From NCBI RefSeq assembly GCF_002979455.1, contig NZ_PCOU01000005.1, positions 1 through 64,000 of the forward strand: a stretch of DNA of 64,000 bases, given 5' to 3'. Within the stretch, counting starts at the first letter, position 1, and each line of letters opens with the position of its first letter. Both the position numbers and the translations under genes were made by a program. The DNA is from Chryseobacterium sp. MYb7. Lineage in GTDB: Bacteria > Bacteroidota > Bacteroidia > Flavobacteriales > Weeksellaceae. Positions 35,872 through 44,925 of the stretch are shown here, piece after piece. A model generated the notes under the pieces. The model was not told where the DNA came from, ran no database searches, and was given only the letters and a program-made list of their open reading frames with translations.

Positions 35872-36720
35872 ATGAGCAATAATTGTGCATTATGCAATAC
35901 AGAACTAACGTCCATGGATACACTTTTGGGAGCGAATAAGCTCTCAGACGGCAATGTTTTATGCAATAAATGTTTAAATAAAGTAAGCGATATCAACGAA
36001 GAATTGCTGTACAATCTTAATAAATTCAGTATTAATGATATTAATAAAATGCTGAATGAAGAAAAAAATGAAGCCGTTCAGGCAATGATGGATGCAGAAC
36101 AGAATCTTCCTGTAACAATAGATTCCGGCTCCCCCCAGATATCAAAAGAAGTTTATAAGAGAAGACATCAGAAAATAAAGAGTGAGTTGGAAATGTTGAA
36201 TGCCAATCTTTCCGTCTTTACCAAAGGAGAAATAAAAGAACTTCCTTATCTGATATCGGAAGAAGAACAAATCATCGCCATTACAGATGCTCAGTTTGTC
36301 AATACTTTGGCTGCAGGAATATTAGTGGCAACACCTGCAAGATTAATTTCTGTATCAAAAGCAATGTTTGGAGAAGCAAAAATCAATGATTATCCGAACG
36401 AAACCATCAAGGCTGTAAGCTTTGTGTCACATTCAAAGTCTCCAATTATTAAATTGCACCTTGATGAAAGAGTAGTAGAGTTTGAATGTTTCATGGATAA
36501 AGAAGATGCAGAGAAGTTTTACGATAAGATAAAAGGAATATATAATAATTCTCAGAAGAATTCTCCAAAAAAAATAGGTTCGGCAAACACAAATATTTCG
36601 GTTTCCTCAGAAGAAATTTTTAATCAACTGGAAAAGCTAGGGAAACTAAGAGAAAACGGAATCTTGACGGATGCCGAATTTGCAGAACAGAAAAAGAAAC
36701 TCCTGCAGCAATTGCAATAA
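35872..36720 (+). CDS. Zinc-ribbon, PH-like and SHOCT-domain protein (paralog 2)
   Basis: 282 residues with the same architecture as the gene before it: zinc ribbon at the N terminus (CALCNTELTSMD...LCNKC), PH-like middle (EEQIIAITDAQFVNTLAAGILVATPARLISVSKAMFGEAKINDYPNETIKAVSFV) and SHOCT tail (IFNQLEKLGKLRENGILTDAEFAEQKKKLL). The SHOCT tails of the two paralogs are much more alike than the middles. It is followed 18 nt later by a GNAT gene. Function unknown. Confidence 0.8.
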   Translation: MSNNCALCNTELTSMDTLLGANKLSDGNVLCNKCLNKVSDINEELLYNLNKFSINDINKMLNEEKNEAVQAMMDAEQNLPVTIDSGSPQISKEVYKRRHQKIKSELEMLNANLSVFTKGEIKELPYLISEEEQIIAITDAQFVNTLAAGILVATPARLISVSKAMFGEAKINDYPNETIKAVSFVSHSKSPIIKLHLDERVVEFECFMDKEDAEKFYDKIKGIYNNSQKNSPKKIGSANTNISVSSEEIFNQLEKLGKLRENGILTDAEFAEQKKKLLQQLQ

Positions 36721-36738
36721 AATTTTTAATACCGAATC

Positions 36739-37386
36739 ATGAAGGATAAAGTATCAGTAGAAATCGTAGAAAAATGGCTTAAAGGATGGTGCTTATCAAG
36801 AGAAGTATCTTTTCCTGTTCCTTATAAGTCCGGATTTCATGTGATGGTAGGAGATGAAAAGCAAAAAGAACGCTTTGTATTTCCTGAACTTAATGATGAT
36901 TTGTTCCAGCTTGCCCATTCAATTGATGACCCCTGGATTTACCTTAAAGTATCCACTTCTCCGGATGAATTCATCAATAAAATTCCTGAACGATGGAAAC
37001 TGCAGCCACAGGGATATATGATGACCTGTTTTTATCCTATGAATTTTCCGGAAATCAGTCTTGCAAAAGGATATCATTTAGAATTTTCTGAGTATAATAC
37101 TACTTTTGTAGTGAGGATTGTAGCAGAGAATGGTGAGCAGGCTTCTATAGGCCGTGTTTCTCTTATAGATGATATAGCAGTGTATGACAGGATTATCACC
37201 GAAAAGAATCATCAAAGGAAAGGACTCGCTACTTTTTTATTGAAAGAACTGGAAAAAATTGCCTTGTCCAAAGGAGTTACAAATAATCTTTTAGTGGCTA
37301 CAGAAGAGGGAAAACTATTGTACGAAACCTTAGGTTGGAAAATGTATTGCCTGCATACTTCTATTGTAATCCCTTCAGAAGAATGA
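36739..37386 (+). CDS. GNAT-family N-acetyltransferase
   Basis: 215 residues. The C-terminal 110 residues fit the GNAT fold with the acetyl-CoA pyrophosphate loop QRKGLATFLLKELEKIALSKG (from NHQRKGLA) and the closing YETLGWKMYCLHTSIV. The N-terminal half (PYKSGFHVMVGDEKQKERFVFPE and beyond) is family-specific. The acceptor is unknown. Its position inside the PH/SHOCT gene run, with 18-nt spacing, suggests it belongs to the same unit. Confidence 0.82.
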   Translation: MKDKVSVEIVEKWLKGWCLSREVSFPVPYKSGFHVMVGDEKQKERFVFPELNDDLFQLAHSIDDPWIYLKVSTSPDEFINKIPERWKLQPQGYMMTCFYPMNFPEISLAKGYHLEFSEYNTTFVVRIVAENGEQASIGRVSLIDDIAVYDRIITEKNHQRKGLATFLLKELEKIALSKGVTNNLLVATEEGKLLYETLGWKMYCLHTSIVIPSEE

Positions 37387-37451
37387 TGTTTTTTATCGAA
37401 TTAAATTTTTAATCTTAAATAAAAACTAATTTTAAACCATAAAATAACACT

Positions 37452-37988
37452 ATGAGTGAAAGATCAAGACTTGACGAAATAAGAGATGAACTGAAAAAGC
37501 TGGATATAAGCCCTACCATATTTGCCAGAAAAGAGATTCACGAATTGCCGAACATTCTTTCACCAGACGAAAGAATTGTTTATCTGGTAGAAGGCAGAAA
37601 CAAATTAAACAACCACCATATTATTTTAGTAGCCACAGAAAGAAGACTGATTTTTGTAGATAAAGAGTTCATGTACGGATTGAAAGTAGAAGATTTCTCC
37701 TACAGCAAAATAAGCTCCATACAATATGAAACAGAATTCTTATTGGCTTCCATAGATATTCAGGTTACAGATGACGTTGTAGAGATTGATGGAGTAGGAA
37801 AGTATCATGCTGAACTGTTTTGTGAAAAAGTAAGAGAGTTCATGTCACTTCCGGAACAGCATTTTCAGAGTAAATCTGAGCCAAGTATTTTAGATCAGCT
37901 GGAGCAGTTGGGAAGATTAAAAGAAGCTGGAGTTTTAAGTGAAGAAGAATTCCTTGGGCAAAAGAAAAAATTAATGGAGAAGTTATGA
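37452..37988 (+). CDS. PH-like and SHOCT-domain protein (paralog 3)
   Basis: 178 residues. Like paralogs 1 and 2 but without the zinc ribbon: PH-like domain (DERIVYLVEGRNKLNNHHIILVATERRLIFVDKEFMYGLKVEDFSYSKISSIQYE) and SHOCT tail (ILDQLEQLGRLKEAGVLSEEEFLGQKKKLMEKL). The next gene's ATG overlaps its TGA stop (ATGA at 37985-37988), so translation is coupled. Confidence 0.82.
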   Translation: MSERSRLDEIRDELKKLDISPTIFARKEIHELPNILSPDERIVYLVEGRNKLNNHHIILVATERRLIFVDKEFMYGLKVEDFSYSKISSIQYETEFLLASIDIQVTDDVVEIDGVGKYHAELFCEKVREFMSLPEQHFQSKSEPSILDQLEQLGRLKEAGVLSEEEFLGQKKKLMEKL

Positions 37989-38722
37989 TAAAAGAAGTGA
38001 TTTTTAGAGCGATAAACTGGAGATGGTATTTTACCTCTTTTATTGCATTGTTTATTGGAATTATCTGTTGGTTACTGATCCTTATTTTACCAATTAGCAG
38101 TTTTGTATGGAATTTTTTCTCTGCTATCCCTTTTTTGGTGATTGTTGTAAGTTTTATTCTAGGAATTTCCAGAATGTTCAAAAAAGATGAATTTAAAAAT
38201 GGAATCTATCAGTGTATTTTAAGTTTTTGCATGTTTTTTATTATTGGAGGTTTCTTTGCTTTTTGCCCGCCTAAAAGCCCTTATAAACCTTATAATAATG
38301 ATATCAAGAATCCAAAGAATGCAGCATTCTCAATGCCTTTAAAGCTGTTCTCAGATAATAAAGAATTGGTTGAGGTTACCCAACCAGATATCCTTATTTA
38401 CGATTATTTGCAGCCAGGTTCTTATAAATATGATGTTTTCCTGAATAAGATAGAAAAAGGTAAAGTCTACTTAAAAGTCTATGATTTTAATAGCAACAGA
38501 ATTCTTTCTGAAAAAGAAATCAAAAAACAATCGATGAGAGAAGTCTTTAATCCTGGCGACGAGCTGAGAGAGTTTTCAAGTGATGATAAAGACTTTACAG
38601 TGAAAGAAGGGGATTGGGGAGATTATTACGGGAGCAAAATTGAGGTTTGGTTTCAACCAGCGGATTTCAGCCAGCCGGAAAGGAAATTAATAACAAAAAA
38701 CTATATCATTCAGGGTAACTAG
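37985..38722 (+). CDS. Membrane protein coupled to the PH/SHOCT gene
   Basis: Not recognised. 245 residues. Three hydrophobic segments at the N-terminal half (WYFTSFIALFIGIICWLLILILPI, FFSAIPFLVIVVSFILGIS, CILSFCMFFIIGGFFAFCP) are followed by a soluble, probably extracytoplasmic, beta-rich C-terminal part (YDYLQPGSYKYDVFLNKIEKGKVYLKVYDFN). The 4-nt overlap with the preceding gene indicates a shared operon and perhaps a complex with the PH/SHOCT protein. Confidence 0.7.
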   Translation: MIKEVIFRAINWRWYFTSFIALFIGIICWLLILILPISSFVWNFFSAIPFLVIVVSFILGISRMFKKDEFKNGIYQCILSFCMFFIIGGFFAFCPPKSPYKPYNNDIKNPKNAAFSMPLKLFSDNKELVEVTQPDILIYDYLQPGSYKYDVFLNKIEKGKVYLKVYDFNSNRILSEKEIKKQSMREVFNPGDELREFSSDDKDFTVKEGDWGDYYGSKIEVWFQPADFSQPERKLITKNYIIQGN

Positions 38723-38742
38723 CATAATTTAAAACTTACACC

Positions 38743-39534
38743 ATGGAAAATTATTTAGAAATTAATCAAAAATCGTGGAATGCCAAAGTAGAACCCCATC
38801 TGAAATCAGATTTCTACTTTGTAGATGAATTTTTAAAAGGAAGGACATCTCTGAACTCCATAGAGCTGGAACTTCTTGGAGACATAAAAGGGAAAACCAT
38901 TCTGCATCTGCAATGTCATTTCGGGCAGGATTCTATTTCTCTGTCAAGAATGGGTGCTCAAGTTACCGGAATAGATCTTTCCGACAAAGCTATTGATACA
39001 GCCAGAGAACTTGCACAGAAATGTGGTACGGATACAGAATTCATCTGTTCAGATGTATATGATCTACCGAATGTTCTGGATCAGAAATTTGATATCGTTT
39101 ATACAAGTTATGGTACTATTGGATGGCTTCCTGATCTTGAAAAATGGGCTGGGGTTATTGATCATTTCTTAAAACCGGGAGGACAATTCATTATGGTAGA
39201 ATTTCACCCTGTTGTTTGGATGTTTGATGATGACTTTACAAAAGTGGCTTACAACTATTTCAACGAAAAACCAATTGTAGAAACGTACGAAGGAACATAT
39301 GCAGATCAGTCTGCGCCTATTGTACAGGAATATGTAATGTGGAATCACTCTGTATCAGAAGTTCTTGATAATTTGATTAAAAAAGATTTACAACTGAATA
39401 CTTTCCGGGAATTTGACTGGTCACCCTATCCTTGCTTCAGACATGTAGAAGAATTTGAAACAGGAAAATGGAGAATTCCACAGTTTGGAAATAAGGTACC
39501 TCTTGTATATGCATTAGCAGCACAGAAAAAGTAA
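38743..39534 (+). CDS. Class I SAM-dependent methyltransferase
   Basis: 263 residues, soluble. SAM motif I is LHLQCHFGQDSISLSRMGAQVTGIDLS (about residues 52-78), with the following acidic motif FICSDVYDLPNVLDQKFDIVYTSYGTIGWL. No accessory domain. Substrate unknown; related proteins are annotated only as methyltransferases. It comes 20 nt after the membrane protein and ends in a terminator. Confidence 0.85.
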   Translation: MENYLEINQKSWNAKVEPHLKSDFYFVDEFLKGRTSLNSIELELLGDIKGKTILHLQCHFGQDSISLSRMGAQVTGIDLSDKAIDTARELAQKCGTDTEFICSDVYDLPNVLDQKFDIVYTSYGTIGWLPDLEKWAGVIDHFLKPGGQFIMVEFHPVVWMFDDDFTKVAYNYFNEKPIVETYEGTYADQSAPIVQEYVMWNHSVSEVLDNLIKKDLQLNTFREFDWSPYPCFRHVEEFETGKWRIPQFGNKVPLVYALAAQKK

Positions 39535-39571
39535 ATGAATTGATCAATATCTGAATGATTTAAATTAAAAC

Positions 39572-39606
39572 AAAAAGTCATCGTAGTGCTATTACGATGA
39601 CTTTTT
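39572..39606. terminator. Terminator between the methyltransferase and the YtxH-like gene
   Basis: 14-bp stem AAAAAGTCATCGTA / TACGATGACTTTTT with a 7-nt loop; it can serve both convergent genes. Confidence 0.85.
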
Positions 39607-39642
39607 CCTATATATGAATGTTAAAAAAACTGCTCTTGTTAA

Positions 39643-39879
39643 TTAGCTTAGAGAATCTTCAGCCTTTGTTTTTGCTTCGTCCACTTTAGTCTGAACCTGG
39701 GAAGCAACATCATTGGCTTTACTTTTAAGGTCATTTCCCCATTTGTTAAGATTGTCTTTTGCTGTATTGATTTTATCTTTTACTGCTTGTTGATCTTCAG
39801 GGCTTGAGTTCTTATATTTCCAATAAGCTAATGCACCTAAACCTAATAAAGCTAATAGTCCTTTTGCTTTGTTTCCCAT
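39643..39879 (-). CDS. YtxH-like small protein
   Basis: 78 residues. One short hydrophobic segment (GLLALLGLGALAYWKY) near the N terminus, then a long amphipathic, Lys- and Asp-rich helical stretch (AVKDKINTAKDNLNKWGNDLKSKANDVASQVQTKVDEAKTKAED) with heptad-like spacing. This is the layout of YtxH-type envelope or stress proteins of unknown activity. Single-gene unit on the minus strand. Confidence 0.72.
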   Translation of the reverse strand: MGNKAKGLLALLGLGALAYWKYKNSSPEDQQAVKDKINTAKDNLNKWGNDLKSKANDVASQVQTKVDEAKTKAEDSLS

Positions 39880-39978
39880 GATTTCTATTTTTTTATGTAT
39901 TAATATTAAAATTTGTTGTTATGAATAATGTAAAATACGTGCCAAAAAAATAAATGGACTTATAAAAAAATGTTAAAT

Positions 39979-40821
39979 TTAAGAAAAGACTTGGAAATTT
40001 TTACCGTCAAAACTGGCGAAAACCATAGTAGGATAGGAATCCTGATGATAAACATTCCCTTCTTTGTCAATAGCAATGGCACCTGCGAACCCATCAATGG
40101 TTTTAAGTTCATCAAATGTTTTGCTGAAAGCCTGCTGAAGGCTCATTCCGTCTGTAACTCTTGTTACAATTTTTGTGGCAGTAGCATTGCTCACAATATC
40201 TTCTCCCACACCGGTACAGCTTACTGCACAGAATGCATTGGCATAATTTCCGGCCACCGTGGCAGAATCTGAAATTCTTCCGGGAATTTCAAAACCTTTT
40301 CCTCCCGTAGAAGTTGCAACAGCCAGTTTTCCTTCATGATCTATAGCAACACAGCCTACTGTTCCCTTGCCTCCGTTAGCAAGTTTAGTCTCATATTCTT
40401 TTCTTCTCTGAGGAATTTCCGTAGAAAAATTTTCAAAACCATGCTCTGCAGCATAGATTTTTGCACCATTTCCTCCTAAAACTCTATCATCCTCATTGAT
40501 CAGATCTTTGGCAACAAAAATAGGATTCTTTACATCTTGAATATTGATCACACCGCTTAGCTTCTGAGTGTCTCCGTTCATAATTGCAGCGCTCATGCGA
40601 ATAATGCCGTCACTTTGAATCTGAGACCCGATTCCTGCATTGTATAATGGATCGTTTTCCAGTAATGAAACGGCATATGCAACGGTATCAAAAGCGGAAT
40701 GTGTTTTAAGATAATCAAAAGCTTTTTGGGCAATTTCTTTTAAAGAGTCCTGTTTAGCTGTTTTTACTTCATGGCTTTGGTCGCTTTCTGAGAAAAAACC
40801 GCCGTGGATAATGATTTTCAT
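39979..40821 (-). CDS. iaaA: Isoaspartyl peptidase/L-asparaginase (Ntn hydrolase)
   Basis: 280 residues, cytoplasmic. Plant-type asparaginase family: the proenzyme cleaves itself before a Thr to give the N-terminal nucleophile; the cleavage site is visible as GGKGTVGCVAID with Thr154, and the substrate loop as GRISDSATVAGNYANAF. It hydrolyses beta-aspartyl dipeptides. Since cyanophycinase releases beta-Asp-Arg, this enzyme supplies the second step of cyanophycin breakdown. It lies 211 nt downstream of cphB on the same strand, which makes the functional link strong. Confidence 0.88.
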   Translation of the reverse strand: MKIIIHGGFFSESDQSHEVKTAKQDSLKEIAQKAFDYLKTHSAFDTVAYAVSLLENDPLYNAGIGSQIQSDGIIRMSAAIMNGDTQKLSGVINIQDVKNPIFVAKDLINEDDRVLGGNGAKIYAAEHGFENFSTEIPQRRKEYETKLANGGKGTVGCVAIDHEGKLAVATSTGGKGFEIPGRISDSATVAGNYANAFCAVSCTGVGEDIVSNATATKIVTRVTDGMSLQQAFSKTFDELKTIDGFAGAIAIDKEGNVYHQDSYPTMVFASFDGKNFQVFS

Positions 40822-40945
40822 AGTAGATATGGGTTTCTTGTTCCCGAGTTATGTATTTATCATAGTCAATAATAATCCGGGTTATTAATAGGAAGAAAAG
40901 ATAAGAATTTTATTAATATTCTGTATTAATGTGAGTTTTGTGTTC

Positions 40946-41023
40946 CGGGATTTCGAGTTTGCTATATTTTTTGGAAAACAAATCTCGATGTTATCTATAA
41001 GACCCCCGAATCTCGAAATCCCG
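40946..41023. repeat. Inverted repeat element between cphB and iaaA
   Basis: Perfect 12-bp inverted arms CGGGATTTCGAG (40946-40957) and CTCGAAATCCCG (41012-41023) enclose 54 bp of AT-rich DNA. It lies 10 nt after the cphB stop and could act as a hairpin or be a small mobile (MITE-like) insertion. Confidence 0.6.
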
Positions 41024-41032
41024 CACCCTTCA

Positions 41033-41923
41033 CTACTTATCCTGCGGTATCGGATTAAACTGAGAATTCTCAATAGTTAATACCTTCGTTGTAAGATCAT
41101 AATGATCATTCATAGACATTACGTGTACCGTTAAATTATCAATAGAAATAGGCTCTCCAAGATTAATATTCGTAAGATTGGTATCTTTAATAAATCTTCC
41201 GTCTACTAATATAACAAGACCTGAACCTACAGCTGTCATCACATCATTATGAATGAAAAGTCCTGTATCTTCTCCCAGTCCGATTCCCAGGGTTCTCGGA
41301 TTGTTCACTACCGCCTGGAAAAGACGCCCGATTCTTCCCCGTTGTACGAAGTGGGTATCAATAATAACATTATCAATTAAACCTAATCCCTGAGTGGTTT
41401 TGATTTCTCCTTTTAAAAGAGCTTCAGAACTGCTTCCCTGGTAGATCATATTTTCAGAAGCGGCAGCAGCACCTGCGGAGGTACCGGAATAAATAAAATC
41501 CTGTTCCTGATATTTTAATAAAATCGTATCGTGGAATCTTGTACCCCCAAGAATAGAGGTCAGTCTCAGTTGATCCCCTCCAGTGAACATCATGACATCA
41601 GCAGCATTTGCTCTTGCTACCATCGCATCAGAATTAGCTTCTTCACGGTTGTGGATGTCCAGAACATTTACATTTTTAGCACCAAGAAATTCAAATGCTT
41701 TTTTATATTCAGAGCCTACAATCTGGGGGATTTGAGAGGCGGTTGTTACAATTTCAATGACAGAATTTTCCTTAAGTTTTGATTCATTAATGATCTTTCG
41801 TAAGATCCCACGCTCAAAAAAATTAAGATTCTTTTCGATATTTTGATCATAATCGGTTTCAGCAAAACTTCCTTTGTTTACAGCTCCTCCAATAACTATT
41901 AATTTTCCAACAGGTTTCGTCAT
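41033..41923 (-). CDS. cphB: Cyanophycinase
   Basis: 296 residues, S51-type serine peptidase that cuts cyanophycin to beta-Asp-Arg dipeptides. The nucleophile motif GTSAGAAAASE (Ser149), the conserved FTGGDQLRLTSILGGTR and the DTHFVQRGRIGRL segment are all present. No signal peptide is visible, so it should act inside the cell. The divergent neighbour is cyanophycin synthetase (198 nt between start codons), so the two genes share a regulatory region. Confidence 0.95.
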   Translation of the reverse strand: MTKPVGKLIVIGGAVNKGSFAETDYDQNIEKNLNFFERGILRKIINESKLKENSVIEIVTTASQIPQIVGSEYKKAFEFLGAKNVNVLDIHNREEANSDAMVARANAADVMMFTGGDQLRLTSILGGTRFHDTILLKYQEQDFIYSGTSAGAAAASENMIYQGSSSEALLKGEIKTTQGLGLIDNVIIDTHFVQRGRIGRLFQAVVNNPRTLGIGLGEDTGLFIHNDVMTAVGSGLVILVDGRFIKDTNLTNINLGEPISIDNLTVHVMSMNDHYDLTTKVLTIENSQFNPIPQDK

Positions 41924-42069
41924 GGTACAAAATTAAAAAATAATTAACATTCTTTGGCGAATTTCGTGCCATCTTTAGTTGATTTTTAATGTTTTAGGAA
42001 TGTTAATTAAAATTAATATTTTTTTAATAAATCTTTAATTGTGGTATGGTTTCATTTAGGGTTTTGCAT

Positions 42070-42077
42070 TATCTTTG
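42070..42077 (+). promoter_or_regulatory. -7 element of the cphA promoter
   Basis: TATCTTTG matches TAnnTTTG; 45 nt before the cphA start. A TTG at 42039-42041 is 28 nt upstream, longer than the usual spacer, so the promoter call is tentative. Confidence 0.4.
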
Positions 42078-42121
42078 GCTATGAAAGGAGTTATTATTAA
42101 ATGTTAAAATGCCAATAGACT

Positions 42122-44752
42122 ATGAAAATCGAAAAGATTCAGGCACTTAGAGGTCCTAACATCTGGAGCATCAGAAGAAAGAAGCTGATACAGATGAGGT
42201 TAGACTTAGAAGAATTGGAGGATTATCCTACCAATAAAATAGAAGGTTTCCGCGAGAGGATTGAAAAATTAATTCCTTCATTAATTACCCACCGATGCTC
42301 AGAAGGAGTAGAAGGAGGCTTTTTCCATAGAGTGGAAACAGGAACCTGGATGGGACACGTCATTGAGCATATTGCCTTGGAAATACAAACCTTGGCAGGA
42401 ATGGATGTGGGGTTCGGAAGAACCCGCGAAACAAAGACTCCAGGAGTGTATAATGTGGTATTTAATTATATCGAAAAAAATGCAGGGATCTATGCAGCAG
42501 AAGAATCTGTAAAAATTGCAGAAGCTCTGATAGAAGCGAAAGATTATGATCTGAATGCATGTATTCACCGCTTAAAGGAAATCAGAGAACGTGTACGTTT
42601 GGGACCGTCAACCGGAAGTATTGTAGAAGAAGCAGCTTCCAGAAGAATCCCTTGGATCAGATTGGGGACAAATTCTCTGGTACAGCTGGGGTATGGAGTG
42701 AATCAACAAAGGTTTCAGGCTACTATTACAGGAAAAACAAGTTCTATTGCTGTAGATATTGCCTGTAATAAAGAATTGACCAAAAGAATGCTTCACGATG
42801 CAGCTATTCCTGTACCGATAGGAGATCTGGTTATAGATGAAGAAGGATTAAATGCGGTGATCAGAAAAATAGGCTATCCTATTGTTCTAAAACCTCTGGA
42901 TGGAAATCACGGAAAAGGCTCTTCCATTAATGTAAATGAATGGGAGGCTGCTAAAATAGGTCTGGAACACGCTCAAAAGTATTCAAGAAAAGTAATTGTT
43001 GAGAAATATATTACAGGGTATGATTTCCGTATACTGGTTATCAATAATAAAATGGTGGCAGCAGCAAGAAGAGTTCCTGCCCATGTTGTAGGTGATGGCG
43101 AACTGAACCTTCAGCAGCTTATTGAAAAGGAAAACAAAGATCCAAGAAGAGGTTATGGTCATGAAAATGTCCTTACCGAAATTGAGGTAGATAAAGATAC
43201 TCTGGAACTTCTTGATAAACTTCAGTATACCCTGGAAACAGTTCCTCAAAAAGGAGAAATTGTTTATCTGAAGTCAACGGCTAATCTTTCAACCGGAGGA
43301 ACGTCTATTGATGTAACAGATATGGTACATCCGGAAAATATCACAATGGCCGAAAGGATTTCCAAAATCATTGGATTGGATGTCTGTGGTATTGACGTGA
43401 TGGCGGAGAATCTTACTCAACCTTTAAAAGAAAGCGGCGGAGCTATTATTGAAGTCAATGCAGCACCAGGATTCAGAATGCACCTTGCTCCAAGTGAAGG
43501 GTTACCAAGAAACGTTGCTGCTCCAGTAGTGGACATGCTTTATCCGCAGGGTAAGCCTTTTACAATTCCGATTATTGCGGTAACGGGAACCAATGGAAAA
43601 ACAACCACGACGAGACTTATCTCACATATTGTAAAAAGTAACGGCTATAGAGTTGGATTCACCACTTCGGACGGAATTTATATTCAAAATACAATGTTGT
43701 CTAAAGGAGATACTACAGGACCGCTTTCAGCAGAGTTTATCCTGAAAGATCCTACAGTGGAATTTGCAGTTCTGGAAACAGCCAGAGGAGGAATTTTACG
43801 TTCCGGACTTGGCTTTTCACAATGTGATATCGGAGTTTTGACCAATATTGAGGAGGATCATTTGGGAATGAATGATATTCACAACTTAAAAGATCTTACC
43901 AAAGTAAAAAGGGTAGTTCTGGATAGTGTAAAGAAAAGCGGTTGGAGTGTGTTGAATGCAGACAGCGAATATTCTATGAGGATTGTCAATGATCTCGATT
44001 CTAATGTAGCGATCTTCAGTATGGATGAAAATAACCCTCATATCGTAAAGTTTGCGAAAGAAGGAAAAATCACATGCGTTTATGAAGAAGGTTTTGTGAC
44101 GATTAAAAAAGGAGATTGGAAAATCAGAATAGGAAAAGCCAAAGATTTCCCGATCACAATGGAAGGAAAGGCCAGATTTATGATTGAAAACGTATTGGCG
44201 GCAAGTTTGGCGAGTTACCTTTACGGATTCGGGATTGAAGATATTTCCAATTCTTTGAGAACCTTTATTCCAAGTGCTCAGCTTACGCCGGGAAGACTGA
44301 ATGTTTTTAAATTCAAAAACTTTAAAGTTCTGATCGATTTTGCTCATAATCCTTCAGGCTATGAAGCGATTGAAGATTATCTTAAAAATGTAGAGTCCAC
44401 GAAGAAAATTGGTATTATTTCTGGTGTTGGAGACCGAAGAGATGGTGATATCAGAGAATGTGGAAAGATTGCAGGAAGAATGTTTGATCATATCATTATC
44501 CGAAACGAAAAACATCTTCGAGGAAGAACTGAGGAGGAGATCAATGGATTGATTATCGAAGGAATGCAGTCTGCAGGAAAAGATGTAAGCTACGAGATTA
44601 TTCCTAAAGAAATAGAAGCCTTGAAACACGCTATGGGAATGGCAGAAGAAGGAACATTTATCACAGCTTTGAGTGATGTTATCTCCAATGCTATTGATCT
44701 GGTACAGGAATATCAGGCAAGAGAATTATTGGAAGACGATAAAAACGTATAA
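42122..44752 (+). CDS. cphA: Cyanophycin synthetase
   Basis: 876 residues, the usual length. ATP-dependent ligase that builds multi-L-arginyl-poly-L-aspartate, a nitrogen and carbon reserve. N-terminal N domain (MKIEKIQALRGPNIWSIRRKK...), ATP-grasp domain (GKGSSINVNEWEAA, and VEKYITGYDFRILVINNKMVAAARRVPA, then IEVNAAPGFRMH), and C-terminal Mur-ligase domain with the P-loop GTNGKTTTTRLISHI near residue 488 and LETARGGILRSGLGFSQCDIGVLTNIEEDH. Both active sites look intact. Flanked by cphB and iaaA for degradation, so the window encodes a whole cyanophycin cycle. Confidence 0.97.
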   Translation: MKIEKIQALRGPNIWSIRRKKLIQMRLDLEELEDYPTNKIEGFRERIEKLIPSLITHRCSEGVEGGFFHRVETGTWMGHVIEHIALEIQTLAGMDVGFGRTRETKTPGVYNVVFNYIEKNAGIYAAEESVKIAEALIEAKDYDLNACIHRLKEIRERVRLGPSTGSIVEEAASRRIPWIRLGTNSLVQLGYGVNQQRFQATITGKTSSIAVDIACNKELTKRMLHDAAIPVPIGDLVIDEEGLNAVIRKIGYPIVLKPLDGNHGKGSSINVNEWEAAKIGLEHAQKYSRKVIVEKYITGYDFRILVINNKMVAAARRVPAHVVGDGELNLQQLIEKENKDPRRGYGHENVLTEIEVDKDTLELLDKLQYTLETVPQKGEIVYLKSTANLSTGGTSIDVTDMVHPENITMAERISKIIGLDVCGIDVMAENLTQPLKESGGAIIEVNAAPGFRMHLAPSEGLPRNVAAPVVDMLYPQGKPFTIPIIAVTGTNGKTTTTRLISHIVKSNGYRVGFTTSDGIYIQNTMLSKGDTTGPLSAEFILKDPTVEFAVLETARGGILRSGLGFSQCDIGVLTNIEEDHLGMNDIHNLKDLTKVKRVVLDSVKKSGWSVLNADSEYSMRIVNDLDSNVAIFSMDENNPHIVKFAKEGKITCVYEEGFVTIKKGDWKIRIGKAKDFPITMEGKARFMIENVLAASLASYLYGFGIEDISNSLRTFIPSAQLTPGRLNVFKFKNFKVLIDFAHNPSGYEAIEDYLKNVESTKKIGIISGVGDRRDGDIRECGKIAGRMFDHIIIRNEKHLRGRTEEEINGLIIEGMQSAGKDVSYEIIPKEIEALKHAMGMAEEGTFITALSDVISNAIDLVQEYQARELLEDDKNV

Positions 44753-44774
44753 ATAAATCTTTATCAACTTATTA

Positions 44775-44818
44775 AAATTGCAATACGAAATGAATAAAAA
44801 CGTATTGCAATTTTTTTA
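44775..44818 (+). terminator. Terminator of cphA
   Basis: 13-bp hairpin AAATTGCAATACG / CGTATTGCAATTT with a 13-nt loop and seven T; 22 nt after the cphA stop. Confidence 0.85.
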
Positions 44819-44925
44819 TACCCATAGCACTGCTGTTGATTTGCAAATACATTGTAAATACTTTTAACTTTTTTTTAAAAGTGAAAAAAATAAAAAATTA
44901 TTAACTTGCAGTACGATCGGTTTTT

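Noticed and set aside
43886-44347. 153-codon minus-strand frame inside cphA
   Set aside because: Lies fully inside the Mur-ligase part of cphA and has shadow-like composition.
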